Shown one piece after another: positions 1 to 8,655 of a stretch of 64,000 nt of DNA. Position 1 is the stretch's first letter; every line of letters begins with the position of its first letter. The translations under genes and the position numbers were made by a program. The stretch covers positions 62,001 through 126,000 of the forward strand of contig NZ_JBNFZM010000008.1 in assembly GCF_051195235.1 (NCBI RefSeq). The letters are read 5' to 3'. The stretch is from Tateyamaria sp947503385 (GTDB taxonomy: Bacteria > Pseudomonadota > Alphaproteobacteria > Rhodobacterales > Rhodobacteraceae). The notes below the pieces were generated by a model, which was given only the letters and a program-made list of their open reading frames with translations, had not been told where the DNA came from and searched no databases.

Positions 1-731
1 GAGCTGTTCGCACAGATGATCTCAATGTTCAGCTCCGCGAGAGCACGCCCGAATTGGGTCATGCCCGTCATATGTTCATTGGGTTTTGGAACTCGGAACA
101 CTGTGTGCTTGTCACTGTAGAAAGCAACAGGGCGTCCATGCTTCAGCAGATAGCTTTCCACTGCCTCGAAATAGCTGAACGTGCTCTCGGACGTGACGAA
201 GCGCAGCTCCATCAACGTGCTGGTGGCATCGTCGATGAAGACGAGCAGGGTGCAAGGATCGCCCCGATCCTCGAACCAACGGTGGTCTGATCCGTCAATC
301 TGGATCAGCGCGCCGAAGCATTCCCGGCGCAAACGCGGCTGGTGGGACGTGCGGCGTTGTTTGCGAGAGAGCCAGATGCCATCTTCCTGCATCCACTTAC
401 GAACCGTCTCGCGCGAGACTTTGAAGCCGTGATGCTCGGCCAGCATCTCAGCCGCCAAGGTCGGCCCGAAGTCGGCGTAGCGCTCCTTGATGAGGCTGAG
501 CGCATAGTCGCGTTTGGCATGGTGAATGCGATTGTTCGGAGGTTTGCCACGCGCTTTGTGCCGGATCGCCGATGCGCCATCCTGACAATACCGCTTCAAC
601 AGTCGGAAAATCTGTCGCCGTGTCAGGCACAACATGTTCGCCGCAGTATCGACCGTCAGCCGACCATCATCGACCTGCGCCAAAACCTCCACGCGGTTCA
701 ACTCGCGCTCGCTCATAATTACCCATCCCAT
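1..731 (-). CDS. ISNCY-family transposase, 3'-partial (N-terminal part only)
   Basis: The gene starts at 731 (alternative start five codons in) and runs off the window at base 1, so about 243 of an expected 441 residues are present. The visible part holds an N-terminal helix-turn-helix with the LTRRQIFRLLKRY stretch, a second HTH and the first two acidic residues of the DDE core (QIDGSDH, FYSDKHTVF). The third acidic residue is in the missing part. It is the same protein as the full copy at 62084-63409. Whether the gene is intact beyond the edge cannot be seen. Confidence 0.85.
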   Translation of the reverse strand, partial: MGWVIMSERELNRVEVLAQVDDGRLTVDTAANMLCLTRRQIFRLLKRYCQDGASAIRHKARGKPPNNRIHHAKRDYALSLIKERYADFGPTLAAEMLAEHHGFKVSRETVRKWMQEDGIWLSRKQRRTSHQPRLRRECFGALIQIDGSDHRWFEDRGDPCTLLVFIDDATSTLMELRFVTSESTFSYFEAVESYLLKHGRPVAFYSDKHTVFRVPKPNEHMTGMTQFGRALAELNIEIICANS

Positions 732-813
732 GTCTGCTCACCCTCAGTAATTTTTGAGGGCAGAGTGACATTCCTGAATTGCTCATGGGTGACATTATCG
801 CTTTGCGGCTACA
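1..813 (-). mobile_element. IS copy 1 (ISNCY/IS1202-like), truncated by window edge
   Basis: By eye, bases 1-813 match 62679-63491 without visible difference, and the two diverge abruptly after position 813. That places the transposase-start end of the element at 813. The terminal sequence read inward begins TGTAGCCGCAAAGCGATAAT and is followed by two AATGTCAC repeats, the second about 30 bp further in. The other end lies outside the window. No target duplication could be checked because the left flank is missing. Bases 814-845 are unique flank leading to the stop codon of the kinase gene. Confidence 0.85.
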
Positions 814-845
814 TGCAAAGCGACGAATAATCATACTTATGTAAA

Positions 846-3065
846 TTATCCGACCTGCACCCGCTGGTCCGCGCCGAACCCTTCGCTCAGGAAATCGCAG
901 ACACGTTGGGCGTTTACCGGTTTCGCCAGCAATTTGATGTGCAGGCGTTTGCAGTGGGATCGCAACTCCATCGTGCGATCGGCAGAGATAATGGCCGCCG
1001 GAACGCGCCCGTAGCGGTGCAGGATACTTTCGTACAGTTCGACGCCGTTCATCCCGTCGCCCAGTTGGAAATCCAGCAGGAACACATCCGGCACCAGATC
1101 AATCTCGGAAATGGTGGCCAGCGCCTCTTCGGCGGATTCGGCGACGATTACCTCGCCGCCGCAGCTTTCGATCAGGTGGCTGATGGCTTGCGCAACGCTG
1201 CGGTTGTTTTCCACCAGCATGACCAGCAGCCCATTCAGATCGCGCAGCGCGTGTGACGGCGCAGGCGCGCGCGTGTTGAGCAGCCGGGCGGCCGGGGCCG
1301 ACACGGGCACCATCACGGAAAAGCAGCTGCCCGTGCCCGGTTTCGACCACAGTTCAAGCGGGTGGCGCAGCCCTTTGCAGGCGCGTTCGACAATCGCCAG
1401 CCCAAGGCCGAGCCCGGTGTTGGCGGCCCCCGGCCCAAGCTGTTTGAATTCCTGAAAAATCGTGTCCTGATCCTGTTCGGCGATGCCGCAGCCGGTGTCC
1501 CAGACCTCGATCCGGGCAAAGTCACCCACCTGCCGCACCCCGGCCAGCACGCGGCCCGTTTCGGTATAGCGAATGGCGTTCGACAGCAGGTTCTGCACGA
1601 TCCGCCGCAGGTAACCGGGGTCGCTGACAACGGTCAGCCCGCTGTGAACGAGGGTGAATTTCAGCCCTTTGGCGCGGGCGCTTGGGGCCAGTTCATCACG
1701 CAGAGGGTTGAACACTTCGCTCAGCGAAATGGGTTGCACGTCGAACACCGCATGGCCCGCATCCAGTTTCGAAATGGCCGACAGCGCCTCGATGATTTGT
1801 TCGACGCCTTGCAGGGCGGTTTCGGTCTTGTCCACCACGCGCTGGATATCGGGGTTGTCGGTCTGGTCGGCGATGGAGGACACAAAGAGTTTCGCCGCCG
1901 ACAGCGGCTGCAACAGATCGTGGCTCGCGGCGGCGACAAAGCGGGATTTGGACGCGTTGGCGCGCTCGGCTTCGGCCAGCGCCTCTTCCAGTTCGGCGGT
2001 GCGTTCTTCGACCCAGCCTTCGAGCTTTTCGTTCACCTCGGCCAGCGCCCGTGTGGCGGCGCGTTCGGATGTCACGTCCGTCAGGCTGATTACGAACCCA
2101 CGATCCGGCATTTCCTGCGCAAAGATGCTGTAGATTTGGTCACCCTTGCGCGTCACTTCGAAAGCGATGGGTTCGCGCGGGCGCGCGCGTTTGGTCCAGT
2201 CTATCAGGCGCTGCGCGCTGAACGTGGCGTTAAAGGTCAGTTCCTCGCGGAACTGATCCATCAGATCGTCAAAGGTCAGCTTGCGGCGCGTTTTGATCGG
2301 GGCCACGTCCAGCAGCCGGTCCATGCGTTTGTTCCAGCCCACCAGCGTTTTGTCGTGGTCAAAGATGCAGACGCCCTGATTGAGGTGGTCCAGCGTGGCT
2401 TGCAGCTTGCGCGCCTCCTGATGTCGCATCTTGTCGCGTTCCTGCCGCTCCATCCGGATGATGTCGGTCACGTCCGTTTGCAGGATCACGGTCCCGTTGC
2501 GCGAAGTGCGGTGTTCTGAGGCCTGTAGCCAGCGGTCCCAGATCAGGCTGACATTAAACACCACATGTTCTTCGCGGTGCCGTTCAAGGCGCAGTTGCGC
2601 CCAGTCATCCGCCGTCTGGCCGTCCGGCAGCGCGAGAAAGCGGCTGTTGGACAGGGAGGTGACGTAGTCGTGAAAGGTCAGCCCTTCTTGCAGGTGCGGT
2701 TCGACGTCTTGCAGGTCGCGGCAGAACCGGCTGTTGAACAGCACCAGCCGGTCGTCCTGATCAAAGAGCGCAAAGCCTTCGTTGATGGTCTCGATCGCCT
2801 CGGTCAGGTTGGCCTGCGCCGTTTCGGTTTCGAGATTGGCCTGTTCGAGCCGCGCGTTGGAGTCCTGCAACAGGTCCAACGTGCGTTCCAGATCGCGGGT
2901 GCGTTGGCGCACCTCTGATTCCAGCAGTGCGGCGCGTTCAAACTGCTGATAGGCAAAGCCGGATTGTTCGGTCTTTTGTTCGACCCGGCGCATGAGCGCC
3001 TGCGAGATTTGCAGCAGTTTTTGGTTCTGCCGCTCAAGCGAATCCTGTGGGTTGATCAGCGACAT
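846..3065 (-). CDS. Hybrid sensor histidine kinase/response regulator with PAS domains
   Basis: A 739-residue soluble kinase with no membrane segment. It has an N-terminal coiled coil (about 10-90), two PAS-like regions (about 88-210 and 225-330), another coiled coil, a HisKA domain with the phospho-acceptor His382 in SHDLLQPLS, an HATPase domain (DTGCGI and GLGLGLAI), and a C-terminal receiver with Asp665 in FLLDFQL. The start overlaps the FIST gene by 10 nt, so the two are probably translationally coupled in a regulator-FIST-kinase operon read from 4995. The layout recalls the soluble ErcS'-type hybrid kinases of Pseudomonas ethanol oxidation. The stimulus is unknown; alcohol or quinoprotein status is inferred from context. 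Confidence 0.9.
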   Translation of the reverse strand: MSLINPQDSLERQNQKLLQISQALMRRVEQKTEQSGFAYQQFERAALLESEVRQRTRDLERTLDLLQDSNARLEQANLETETAQANLTEAIETINEGFALFDQDDRLVLFNSRFCRDLQDVEPHLQEGLTFHDYVTSLSNSRFLALPDGQTADDWAQLRLERHREEHVVFNVSLIWDRWLQASEHRTSRNGTVILQTDVTDIIRMERQERDKMRHQEARKLQATLDHLNQGVCIFDHDKTLVGWNKRMDRLLDVAPIKTRRKLTFDDLMDQFREELTFNATFSAQRLIDWTKRARPREPIAFEVTRKGDQIYSIFAQEMPDRGFVISLTDVTSERAATRALAEVNEKLEGWVEERTAELEEALAEAERANASKSRFVAAASHDLLQPLSAAKLFVSSIADQTDNPDIQRVVDKTETALQGVEQIIEALSAISKLDAGHAVFDVQPISLSEVFNPLRDELAPSARAKGLKFTLVHSGLTVVSDPGYLRRIVQNLLSNAIRYTETGRVLAGVRQVGDFARIEVWDTGCGIAEQDQDTIFQEFKQLGPGAANTGLGLGLAIVERACKGLRHPLELWSKPGTGSCFSVMVPVSAPAARLLNTRAPAPSHALRDLNGLLVMLVENNRSVAQAISHLIESCGGEVIVAESAEEALATISEIDLVPDVFLLDFQLGDGMNGVELYESILHRYGRVPAAIISADRTMELRSHCKRLHIKLLAKPVNAQRVCDFLSEGFGADQRVQVG

Positions 3066-4261
3066 GGCGTGCCCGCCTTGTCATGGGGCGCGGGATGGTA
3101 GAAGGCCACGCCGCTCATCGTGTGGTTTACGTGCAGGGGGCCAATCTGTTCGCCATAGGTGGAAAACCCGGTGACGTGATTGGCGCTGAGCACGTCGGAG
3201 ATCTGGCGGGTTTGCTGGGTCTGCTCCGCCTCGATCCGGCGCAGAATGCAATCGCAGCCGATGATATTGGCCGGTTTCTGCGCGTGGCCCAGGTCAGACA
3301 GCTTGTCTTGCAGGTGGGTCGACAGGTTTTCCTGTGACGCGACAGTCAGCACCATTCCTTCGTCGATGGCGGAAAAGAACACCAGTTCGCCATGTTCATT
3401 CACCTGCTGGATGGCGCGCACGTGGTGGGTGTCGCCGATGCGCACAACAACCGGGTGCGAGGCAAAGGTAAAGCGGTCCAGCTGATCCGGGTCCTTGCCC
3501 ACGAGGCGTGCATATTCCCGCGCGGCGGGTTCGGCGTTGATCTCCTTGACGATGCGGCGGGCCGGATCGGCCCCGGTCACGACCATCTGGGTGTCGCCGG
3601 GCACAAGGTGGTTGAGGCTGAACACCCGTGTCTGGAAGCGGCTGCGCGCAAGGGTCAGGATCGCCGCGTTGCTGGCGACCTTGCCGTTCAGTGCGACAAA
3701 GGTCTGGGCAAAGCTGGTCCCGTCCCCCGCAGAGCCGCCAAAGATCGGAAAGTCGCGCAGGGCGGGCGCAATGGTGGCGGCCAGCGTATCCTCGCTGAGC
3801 GACAGACCGTCCACGACCAGAAAGGCAAAGCTGTCGTCAAGGTCGGGCGTCCGGTCCCGCAGGGCGATCCGTTCCAGCGTCACACGGTCGATGGTCGCCT
3901 GCATGTCGAGCGCGCTGATATCCTCGATCATCAGCGATTTGGTGACAAACCCGTCCGAGGGGAAGCCAATGGCCACCACCAGCCCTTCCTCGTATCCGGT
4001 TGTGCCGATCTCGCCCGCTGTGGTGCAGGCCAATACGTCGGTGTCTGGAAACAGCGCGGCCGCCTCTGCGACGACGGTATGAAAGTCGATCGTGGGCGTG
4101 ACAAACAGTGCGACCAGCGCGAACGGGCCTTCGCCCAGTTCACGTTTCAGATGTTTGACGGGTGACGTCGTTGAAGCGCGCACTTCACCGGTGCAAAGAA
4201 TGTCACACTGGTCTGCCACGGCACGTCCTTCAAGCCTGTCGGCCTTGGACTGCAATGTCAT
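3056..4261 (-). CDS. FIST domain signal-sensing protein
   Basis: A 401-residue protein with FIST N and FIST C domains, a family proposed to bind small ligands and feed them to signalling proteins. Typical stretches are DTDVLACTTAGEIG near residue 75, FGGSAGDG near 175, and HVNHTMSGVAFY at the C-terminus. There is no signal peptide. The start at 4261 has a GGGAGAA ribosome site. It lies 32 nt after the LuxR-type regulator gene and overlaps the kinase start, so it probably supplies the sensory input of this two-component operon. FIST genes next to hybrid kinases are common; the ligand here is unknown. Confidence 0.88.
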   Translation of the reverse strand: MTLQSKADRLEGRAVADQCDILCTGEVRASTTSPVKHLKRELGEGPFALVALFVTPTIDFHTVVAEAAALFPDTDVLACTTAGEIGTTGYEEGLVVAIGFPSDGFVTKSLMIEDISALDMQATIDRVTLERIALRDRTPDLDDSFAFLVVDGLSLSEDTLAATIAPALRDFPIFGGSAGDGTSFAQTFVALNGKVASNAAILTLARSRFQTRVFSLNHLVPGDTQMVVTGADPARRIVKEINAEPAAREYARLVGKDPDQLDRFTFASHPVVVRIGDTHHVRAIQQVNEHGELVFFSAIDEGMVLTVASQENLSTHLQDKLSDLGHAQKPANIIGCDCILRRIEAEQTQQTRQISDVLSANHVTGFSTYGEQIGPLHVNHTMSGVAFYHPAPHDKAGTPCR

Positions 4262-4293
4262 TTGATTTCTCCCTGACCCTCACGATACGGGGG

Positions 4294-4995
4294 TCAGTCC
4301 GAGCTTGGCAAGACCTTAGAGTACTTGGCTTCCTGTGCGACAAGAACCGCTTGTGTCCGGCTTTGCACACTGAGCTTGCGCATGATCGCCGTCACGTGCG
4401 CCTTGACCGTGGTTTCCGCGATGGACAGGTCAAAGGCGATCTGTTTGTTCAGCTTGCCCTCACAGATGAGGTCTAGGATGCGCGCCTGCTGATTGGTCAG
4501 CGAACACAAGCGGGTCAGGTGGTCTTCCTTGCCTTCGGCGCCGTTGCCTTCGACGTACCCTGCGGGTTTGTAGATGTCGCCCGCCGCGATGGTCTGGATC
4601 GCTTCGCGGAACACCGACCGGTGCGAATGTTTCGGGACAAAGCCCTGCGCGCCCGCGGTGATGGAATTGGCGATGATGGAATTATCGGTCATCGACGACA
4701 CGATGATCACCGGCGTGTTTTCCGCCGTACGCTTGAGACGCATCAGCCCGTCCAGCCCGTCCACATCCGGCAGGTTCAGGTCCAGCAGGATCAGCGAGGG
4801 CGGCACGTCTTGGTTCAGCCGGTCAAGGGCGCGTTCGAGGCTGTCGGCTGTCACCACGTTGGCAAAATTGGCCACCGACCTCAGGGTCAGTTCAAGCGCG
4901 TCGCAGAACAGCGGGTGATCGTCGATCACCAGCGCCCAGCCTTGCGGCATTTTGGTTTCGGAAGGATCGGATACGGGCACAGGATGAAGCGACAT
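4294..4995 (-). CDS. LuxR/NarL-family response regulator
   Basis: A 233-residue two-domain regulator. The receiver (about 20-135) has the acidic pair in LVIDDHP and phospho-acceptor Asp72 in LLDLNLPD. The C-terminal HTH (about 165-230) carries LTNQQARILDLICEG and the recognition region SIAETTVKAHVTAIM. It is the first gene of a minus-strand operon with the FIST protein and hybrid kinase, beside the PQQ alcohol dehydrogenase. It resembles the AgmR/ErbR and ExaE type regulators that control PQQ alcohol dehydrogenases. I infer that it binds the dyads found at eight promoter regions in this window, including a weaker one upstream of itself. Confidence 0.9.
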   Translation of the reverse strand: MSLHPVPVSDPSETKMPQGWALVIDDHPLFCDALELTLRSVANFANVVTADSLERALDRLNQDVPPSLILLDLNLPDVDGLDGLMRLKRTAENTPVIIVSSMTDNSIIANSITAGAQGFVPKHSHRSVFREAIQTIAAGDIYKPAGYVEGNGAEGKEDHLTRLCSLTNQQARILDLICEGKLNKQIAFDLSIAETTVKAHVTAIMRKLSVQSRTQAVLVAQEAKYSKVLPSSD

Positions 4996-5001
4996 GACAT
5001 C

Positions 5002-5044
5002 AGCTTAGCCCACGGTGCGGCGTGCGGTCACTTGCCAAAAGGTA
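5002..5044 (-). promoter_or_regulatory. Candidate promoter of the regulator-FIST-kinase operon with degenerate operator
   Basis: On the minus strand a TTTTGG-centred box (5031-5044) lies 22 nt upstream of a -10-like GCTAAGCT (5002-5009), just before the ATG at 4995. The spacing equals that at the other quinoprotein promoters, but the box matches the dyad only in its centre. It is the weakest member of the set. Confidence 0.35.
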
Positions 5045-5061
5045 CTAGACCCTAACGTAAA

Positions 5062-5085
5062 GCGCCCCCGCAGATGCAGGGGCGC
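5062..5085 (-). terminator. Hairpin after the alcohol dehydrogenase gene
   Basis: GCGCCCC (5062-5068) pairs with GGGGCGC (5079-5085) around a 10-nt loop, 22 nt past the dehydrogenase stop. On the minus strand it is followed by TTTAC, a weak T tract. It separates the dehydrogenase from the downstream regulator operon. Confidence 0.6.
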
Positions 5086-5106
5086 CAGAGCGTGCTTTGT
5101 GTTGGA

Positions 5107-6873
5107 TCAGTTGGCGGAGGCCAGCTGTTTGGGCAGGCGGAAGGTCCAGAGCGTACCACCTTGGTTCAGGTAGTTGACCTTCTTGGCCACCTCACCACCC
5201 CAGAGCGGAACCGCGCCACCCCAGCCGGAGATCACGGTGACGTATTGTTCGCCGTCCTGTTCCCATGTCACGGGCTGACCCACGATGCCGGACCCGGTCT
5301 GGAACGACCACAGCACGTCGCCGGTGTCGTCGTCAAAGGCGATAAAGCGACCGTCCGGCGTGCCGGTGAACACAAGGCCACCCGCCGTTGTCATCACGCC
5401 ACCCCAAAGCGGTGCGTCGTTCTTGAATTCCCACTTCACGTCGCCGGTGTCGGGGTCGATCGCCTTGAGGCTGCCGATGTGGTCTTCGTAGTTGGGCTTG
5501 ATGGTAAAGCCCGAGCCCAGATAGGCGGCACCTTTCTTGTAGGTGATCGGCTCGTTCCAGATGTCCATGCCCCATTCGTTCGAGGGCACGTAGAAGTTGC
5601 CGGTGCGCTGGCTGAACGCCATCGGCATCCAGTTCTTGCCCCCGAGGAAGGACGGCGAGGCAAAGACGACTTCGCCCTTTTTGCCATCGGCAGCCGCAGC
5701 CGGATCACCGGGGCGGTTTTCCTCGTTGTAGATCGGGCGGCCATTCTCATCGAGACCTGCGGCCCACGAGATGTCCTTGACGAAGGGCACGCCACGGACG
5801 AATGCGCCGTCGTCGCGGTTCAGCACGTAGAAAAAGCCGTTGCGGTCCGCCGTGGCAAAGCGTTTTTCGCCTGCCCGGTTTTCATAGGCCACAACTTCGT
5901 TGACGCCGTCATAGTCCCAGCCCTCGCGCGGTGTGGTCTGGAAGTGCCACTTGATTTCACCGGTTGCAGGGTCGATGCCGATCCGCGAGGCGGCATAAAG
6001 GTTGTCGCCCGAGCCGTCATTGTTCTGGCCCGCATCCCGCAGCCAAGAATTCCAAGGCGCAGGGTTGCCGGTGCCAAAGACCAGCGTGTCGGTGTCCGCG
6101 TCATAGGACCCGCCCAGCCACGTGGCGCCGCCGCCGGTTTTCCACATGTCGCCCGGCCATGTCGCGTTCAGCGTGCCGGTCATGGTGCTTTCTTCGCCGT
6201 TGAGCATCCCCATGTGACCTTCGATCACGGGGCGGTCCCAGACGAGTTCGCCGGTTTCGGCGTCACGCGCCTGCACGGCACCGACGATGCCAAACTCACC
6301 ACCCGAATTGCCGGTGATGATCAGGCCGTTCACGATCAGCGGTGCAGCAGTATAGCTGTAGCCCGCCTTGTAGTCGGCGATTTTCTTGTTCCAGACGGTG
6401 TCGCCCGTCTTGGCATTCAGCGCCACGATGCGCGCGTCCAGCGTGCCGAAATAGATATTGTCGCCATAGATGGCCGCGCCGCGGTTGACCACGTCACAGC
6501 AGGGCAGGATGCCTTCGGGCAGGCGGGCGTCATATTGCCAAATCTCCTGACCGGTTTTCACGTCGATGGCGTACATCCGGCTGTAGGAGCCGGTGATATA
6601 CATGACACCGTCATGCACGATGGGCTGTGTTTCCTGCCCGCGCTGTTTCTCACCGCCCAGCGAAAAGGCCCACGCCGGAACCAGATTGTCCACGTTGTCC
6701 TTGTTCAGTATGTCGAGCGGCGAATACCGTTGCAGGTGGCGGCCCATGCCGTTGGTCAGAACGTCCCCGGTGCTTGCCGTGTCGTTTGCCAGCATCTCTT
6801 CGGTGACGCCTTCTGCGAATGCAGACGTCGCCGCAAGGATGCCCGCGACGGTAAGCGCAATAAATCTGTTCAT
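5107..6873 (-). CDS. PQQ-dependent alcohol dehydrogenase, DYD (lanthanide-type) quinoprotein
   Basis: A 588-residue periplasmic eight-bladed propeller enzyme that oxidises alcohols with PQQ and passes electrons to a cytochrome c. A signal peptide covers about residues 1-20 (ending SAFA). The vicinal disulfide pair is Cys125-Cys126 in LPCCD. The catalytic Asp320 is followed two residues later by Asp322 (GWDYDGVN). That extra Asp is the known mark of lanthanide-dependent enzymes (XoxF, ExaF, PedH); calcium enzymes have Ala or Ser there. The N-terminal sequence looks more like the ExaF/PedH ethanol group than XoxF (a judgement from memory). The start at 6873 has a GGGAGGA ribosome site; longer in-frame starts lack one. 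Confidence 0.95.
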   Translation of the reverse strand: MNRFIALTVAGILAATSAFAEGVTEEMLANDTASTGDVLTNGMGRHLQRYSPLDILNKDNVDNLVPAWAFSLGGEKQRGQETQPIVHDGVMYITGSYSRMYAIDVKTGQEIWQYDARLPEGILPCCDVVNRGAAIYGDNIYFGTLDARIVALNAKTGDTVWNKKIADYKAGYSYTAAPLIVNGLIITGNSGGEFGIVGAVQARDAETGELVWDRPVIEGHMGMLNGEESTMTGTLNATWPGDMWKTGGGATWLGGSYDADTDTLVFGTGNPAPWNSWLRDAGQNNDGSGDNLYAASRIGIDPATGEIKWHFQTTPREGWDYDGVNEVVAYENRAGEKRFATADRNGFFYVLNRDDGAFVRGVPFVKDISWAAGLDENGRPIYNEENRPGDPAAAADGKKGEVVFASPSFLGGKNWMPMAFSQRTGNFYVPSNEWGMDIWNEPITYKKGAAYLGSGFTIKPNYEDHIGSLKAIDPDTGDVKWEFKNDAPLWGGVMTTAGGLVFTGTPDGRFIAFDDDTGDVLWSFQTGSGIVGQPVTWEQDGEQYVTVISGWGGAVPLWGGEVAKKVNYLNQGGTLWTFRLPKQLASAN

Positions 6874-6955
6874 ATCTTTTCCTCCCAAGACCCGTTGGTG
6901 GGCAGTTCTCGCAAAGGCGTGCCGTGCGCACTGCGCAGCCTTCGCCCTGCTGATG

Positions 6956-6999
6956 ATTATTCGTGCAAAAGGGGTGCACAGGTATTGCACAATGGTCGT
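6956..6999 (-). promoter_or_regulatory. Candidate promoter of the PQQ dehydrogenase with operator dyad
   Basis: The plus strand reads TGCACAATGGTCGT at 6986-6999, a partial match to the GCGACTTTGGTCGC dyad. On the minus strand a -10-like CGAATAAT (6956-6963) follows 23 nt downstream. The leader to the ATG at 6873 is then about 75 nt. No riboswitch-like structure was recognised in the leader. Confidence 0.45.
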
Positions 7000-7028
7000 A
7001 AGACCCCAAAGACCTTGACAGGAACCCC

Positions 7029-7072
7029 GCGACTTTGGTCGCAGAGCGACTCGATCCGGCACGTCATATCCT
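7029..7072 (+). promoter_or_regulatory. Candidate promoter with perfect operator dyad
   Basis: GCGACTTTGGTCGC at 7029-7042 is a perfect inverted repeat (GCGAC-4-GTCGC). A -10-like CATATCCT starts 23 nt downstream at 7065. The ATG of the exported 173-residue protein is at 7093. This is the reference copy for the motif repeated at the other quinoprotein promoters. Confidence 0.6.
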
Positions 7073-7092
7073 GCGCATGGGAGGACGGTGCC

Positions 7093-7614
7093 ATGAAATT
7101 CGCAGCACCTATCGTGCTGGCATTTGTGGCCGCTGCCGCCGCAGCGGAGCCACAGGGCGTCTATCTTGAGTCGCAGGATGGGACGCGGGTAAAGATTGCC
7201 ACAGTAGAGGTGTCGGGCAGTGGCGACTACACGGTCGAGATGGCTGAGGCCCCCTTTGCCGATCACTTCCTGTCGATGCGCCCGTTTCGCTGTCTCGAAG
7301 GGCCGGCCAAGCATTGGTGCCACGTCCCCTACCCTTACGAGATCGCGCGCAATATCGGCGCGGACCTGACCGATCTGGAATATGACTTTCTCTTTCTGTG
7401 GAAGGGCGCCACGGAATACGGGATCAACATGTGGAACGGGGTCTACTACAAACTCGACCGCGCGGACGGGCGTCTGATCGGCACCCTGCACGAAATGGAC
7501 ATGGACCTGCTGTCCGCCCCGCCGGGGGCGGGGGACCTGCGCCCCTTGCGGGCCAGTGACCTGCACGAAAGTGACCCGGACAGCCATTGGCTGCCACGCA
7601 TGATCATCGAATGA
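7093..7614 (+). CDS. Exported protein of unknown function in quinoprotein cluster
   Basis: A 173-residue protein with a clear signal peptide (about 1-18, an Ala-rich end with AEPQG). The mature part has two Cys in RCLEGPAKHWCHVPYPYE, which could form a disulfide, and an aromatic FLFLWKG segment. I do not recognise a named family. The start is chosen for the GGGAGGA ribosome site seven bases upstream; the much longer in-frame ORF runs antisense to the dehydrogenase and is a shadow. It is divergent from the dehydrogenase and preceded by the best copy of the shared operator, so it is probably co-expressed with alcohol oxidation, in the periplasm. Confidence 0.8.
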   Translation: MKFAAPIVLAFVAAAAAAEPQGVYLESQDGTRVKIATVEVSGSGDYTVEMAEAPFADHFLSMRPFRCLEGPAKHWCHVPYPYEIARNIGADLTDLEYDFLFLWKGATEYGINMWNGVYYKLDRADGRLIGTLHEMDMDLLSAPPGAGDLRPLRASDLHESDPDSHWLPRMIIE

Positions 7615-7618
7615 ACCT

Positions 7619-7661
7619 GCGGCTTTGGTCGCATTCCGGCGCGGGGCGAACCTGCTAGGCT
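7619..7661 (+). promoter_or_regulatory. Candidate promoter of the ABC binding protein with operator dyad
   Basis: GCGGCTTTGGTCGC at 7619-7632 (one arm mismatch) begins just after the upstream stop codon. A -10-like GCTAGGCT (7654-7661) starts 22 nt downstream. The stretch after the box, GCATTCCGGCGCGGGGCG, is strikingly like the same stretch before the NosR-like gene at 23047-23090. Confidence 0.6.
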
Positions 7662-7683
7662 GGACCGATACGGGGAGGATCGC

Positions 7684-8655
7684 ATGACGTTTTTCAAAGC
7701 AGTGACCGGGGCGGTGATCGCCGCTGTTGTGGCCACGGTTGGCTGGGCCGACACACCGACGCTGCGCGCGTCTGTGCTCAAGTTCGGGACCGTCAATTGG
7801 GAACTGAACACGATCCGGCACCACGGCTTCGACGCCGCGCATGGGTTCAACTTGCAGGTACAGGGTGTCGCCGGTGGATCAGCGGCCAAGGTCGCGTTTC
7901 AAGGCGGCGAGGCGGATGTGATCGTGTCGGACTGGCTGTGGGTCGCACGTCGGCGCGCGGCGGGCAAGGACTACGTGTTCATCCCGTATTCCAAGGCGGT
8001 GGGCGGTGTGATGGTGCCCGCTGACAGCCCCGCACAGTCGCTGGCCGACCTTGCCGGGGCCAAGATCGGCATCGCCGGTGGACCATTGGACAAAAGCTGG
8101 CTGATTTTGCAGGCCTATGCGGAACAGGCCCACGGCCTCGATCTCAAGGCAGACACCGAACAGGTGTTTGCCGCGCCGCCGCTGATCTTCAAATCCGCCC
8201 TGTCGGGCGAGGTGGGGGCGGCCATCAACTTTTGGCACTTCCTCGCTAAGATGGAGGCGTCGGGGATGCGCAAGCTGGTCGATGTGGCCGATGCCGCCAC
8301 GGCGCTGGGGTTGGACCCGGATACGCCACTGCTGGGCTACGTGATCAAGGGCGAGATGCTGCGCGACAATCCCGACCTTGTACACGGCCTTGCAGCCGCC
8401 TCGCGCGATGCCAAGGATCTGTTGGCCGCGAATGATGCCGAATGGGACCGCTTGCGCGACAAGATGAACGCCAAGACGGATGCGCAGTTTGCCGCCCTCA
8501 AGGCCGGGTTCCGTGCAGGCATTCCCGCGCCGGGCCCGGTGGACGAGGATGCCGCCGCCCGGATGCTGGCGCTGATGGTCGCGCTTGGCGGTGACGATCT
8601 TGTGGGCGAGGCGCGCACGTTGCCCGCAGGTACATTCCTCCAACCGGGCAGCTAG
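7684..8655 (+). CDS. ABC transporter substrate-binding protein (NMT1/SsuA type)
   Basis: A 323-residue periplasmic binding protein with signal peptide (about 1-22, ending GWA). It has the NMT1/THI5/SsuA-like fold pattern: an N-terminal FGTVNWELNTI segment, GGSAAKVAFQGGEADVIVSDW, and SLADLAGAKIGIAGG. Such proteins feed aliphatic sulfonate, taurine, nitrate or pyrimidine-precursor importers. The ATPase gene follows at once, but the matching permease is at 23144, near another quinoprotein promoter. Its promoter carries the shared operator, so the substrate is probably linked to alcohol metabolism or to metal or cofactor supply. The substrate cannot be read from sequence. Confidence 0.88.
   Translation: MTFFKAVTGAVIAAVVATVGWADTPTLRASVLKFGTVNWELNTIRHHGFDAAHGFNLQVQGVAGGSAAKVAFQGGEADVIVSDWLWVARRRAAGKDYVFIPYSKAVGGVMVPADSPAQSLADLAGAKIGIAGGPLDKSWLILQAYAEQAHGLDLKADTEQVFAAPPLIFKSALSGEVGAAINFWHFLAKMEASGMRKLVDVADAATALGLDPDTPLLGYVIKGEMLRDNPDLVHGLAAASRDAKDLLAANDAEWDRLRDKMNAKTDAQFAALKAGFRAGIPAPGPVDEDAAARMLALMVALGGDDLVGEARTLPAGTFLQPGS

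Noticed and set aside
5074..7614. 846-codon plus-strand ORF
   Set aside because: It is antisense to the PQQ dehydrogenase; only its last 173 codons (7093-7614) have a signal peptide and ribosome site and are a real gene.
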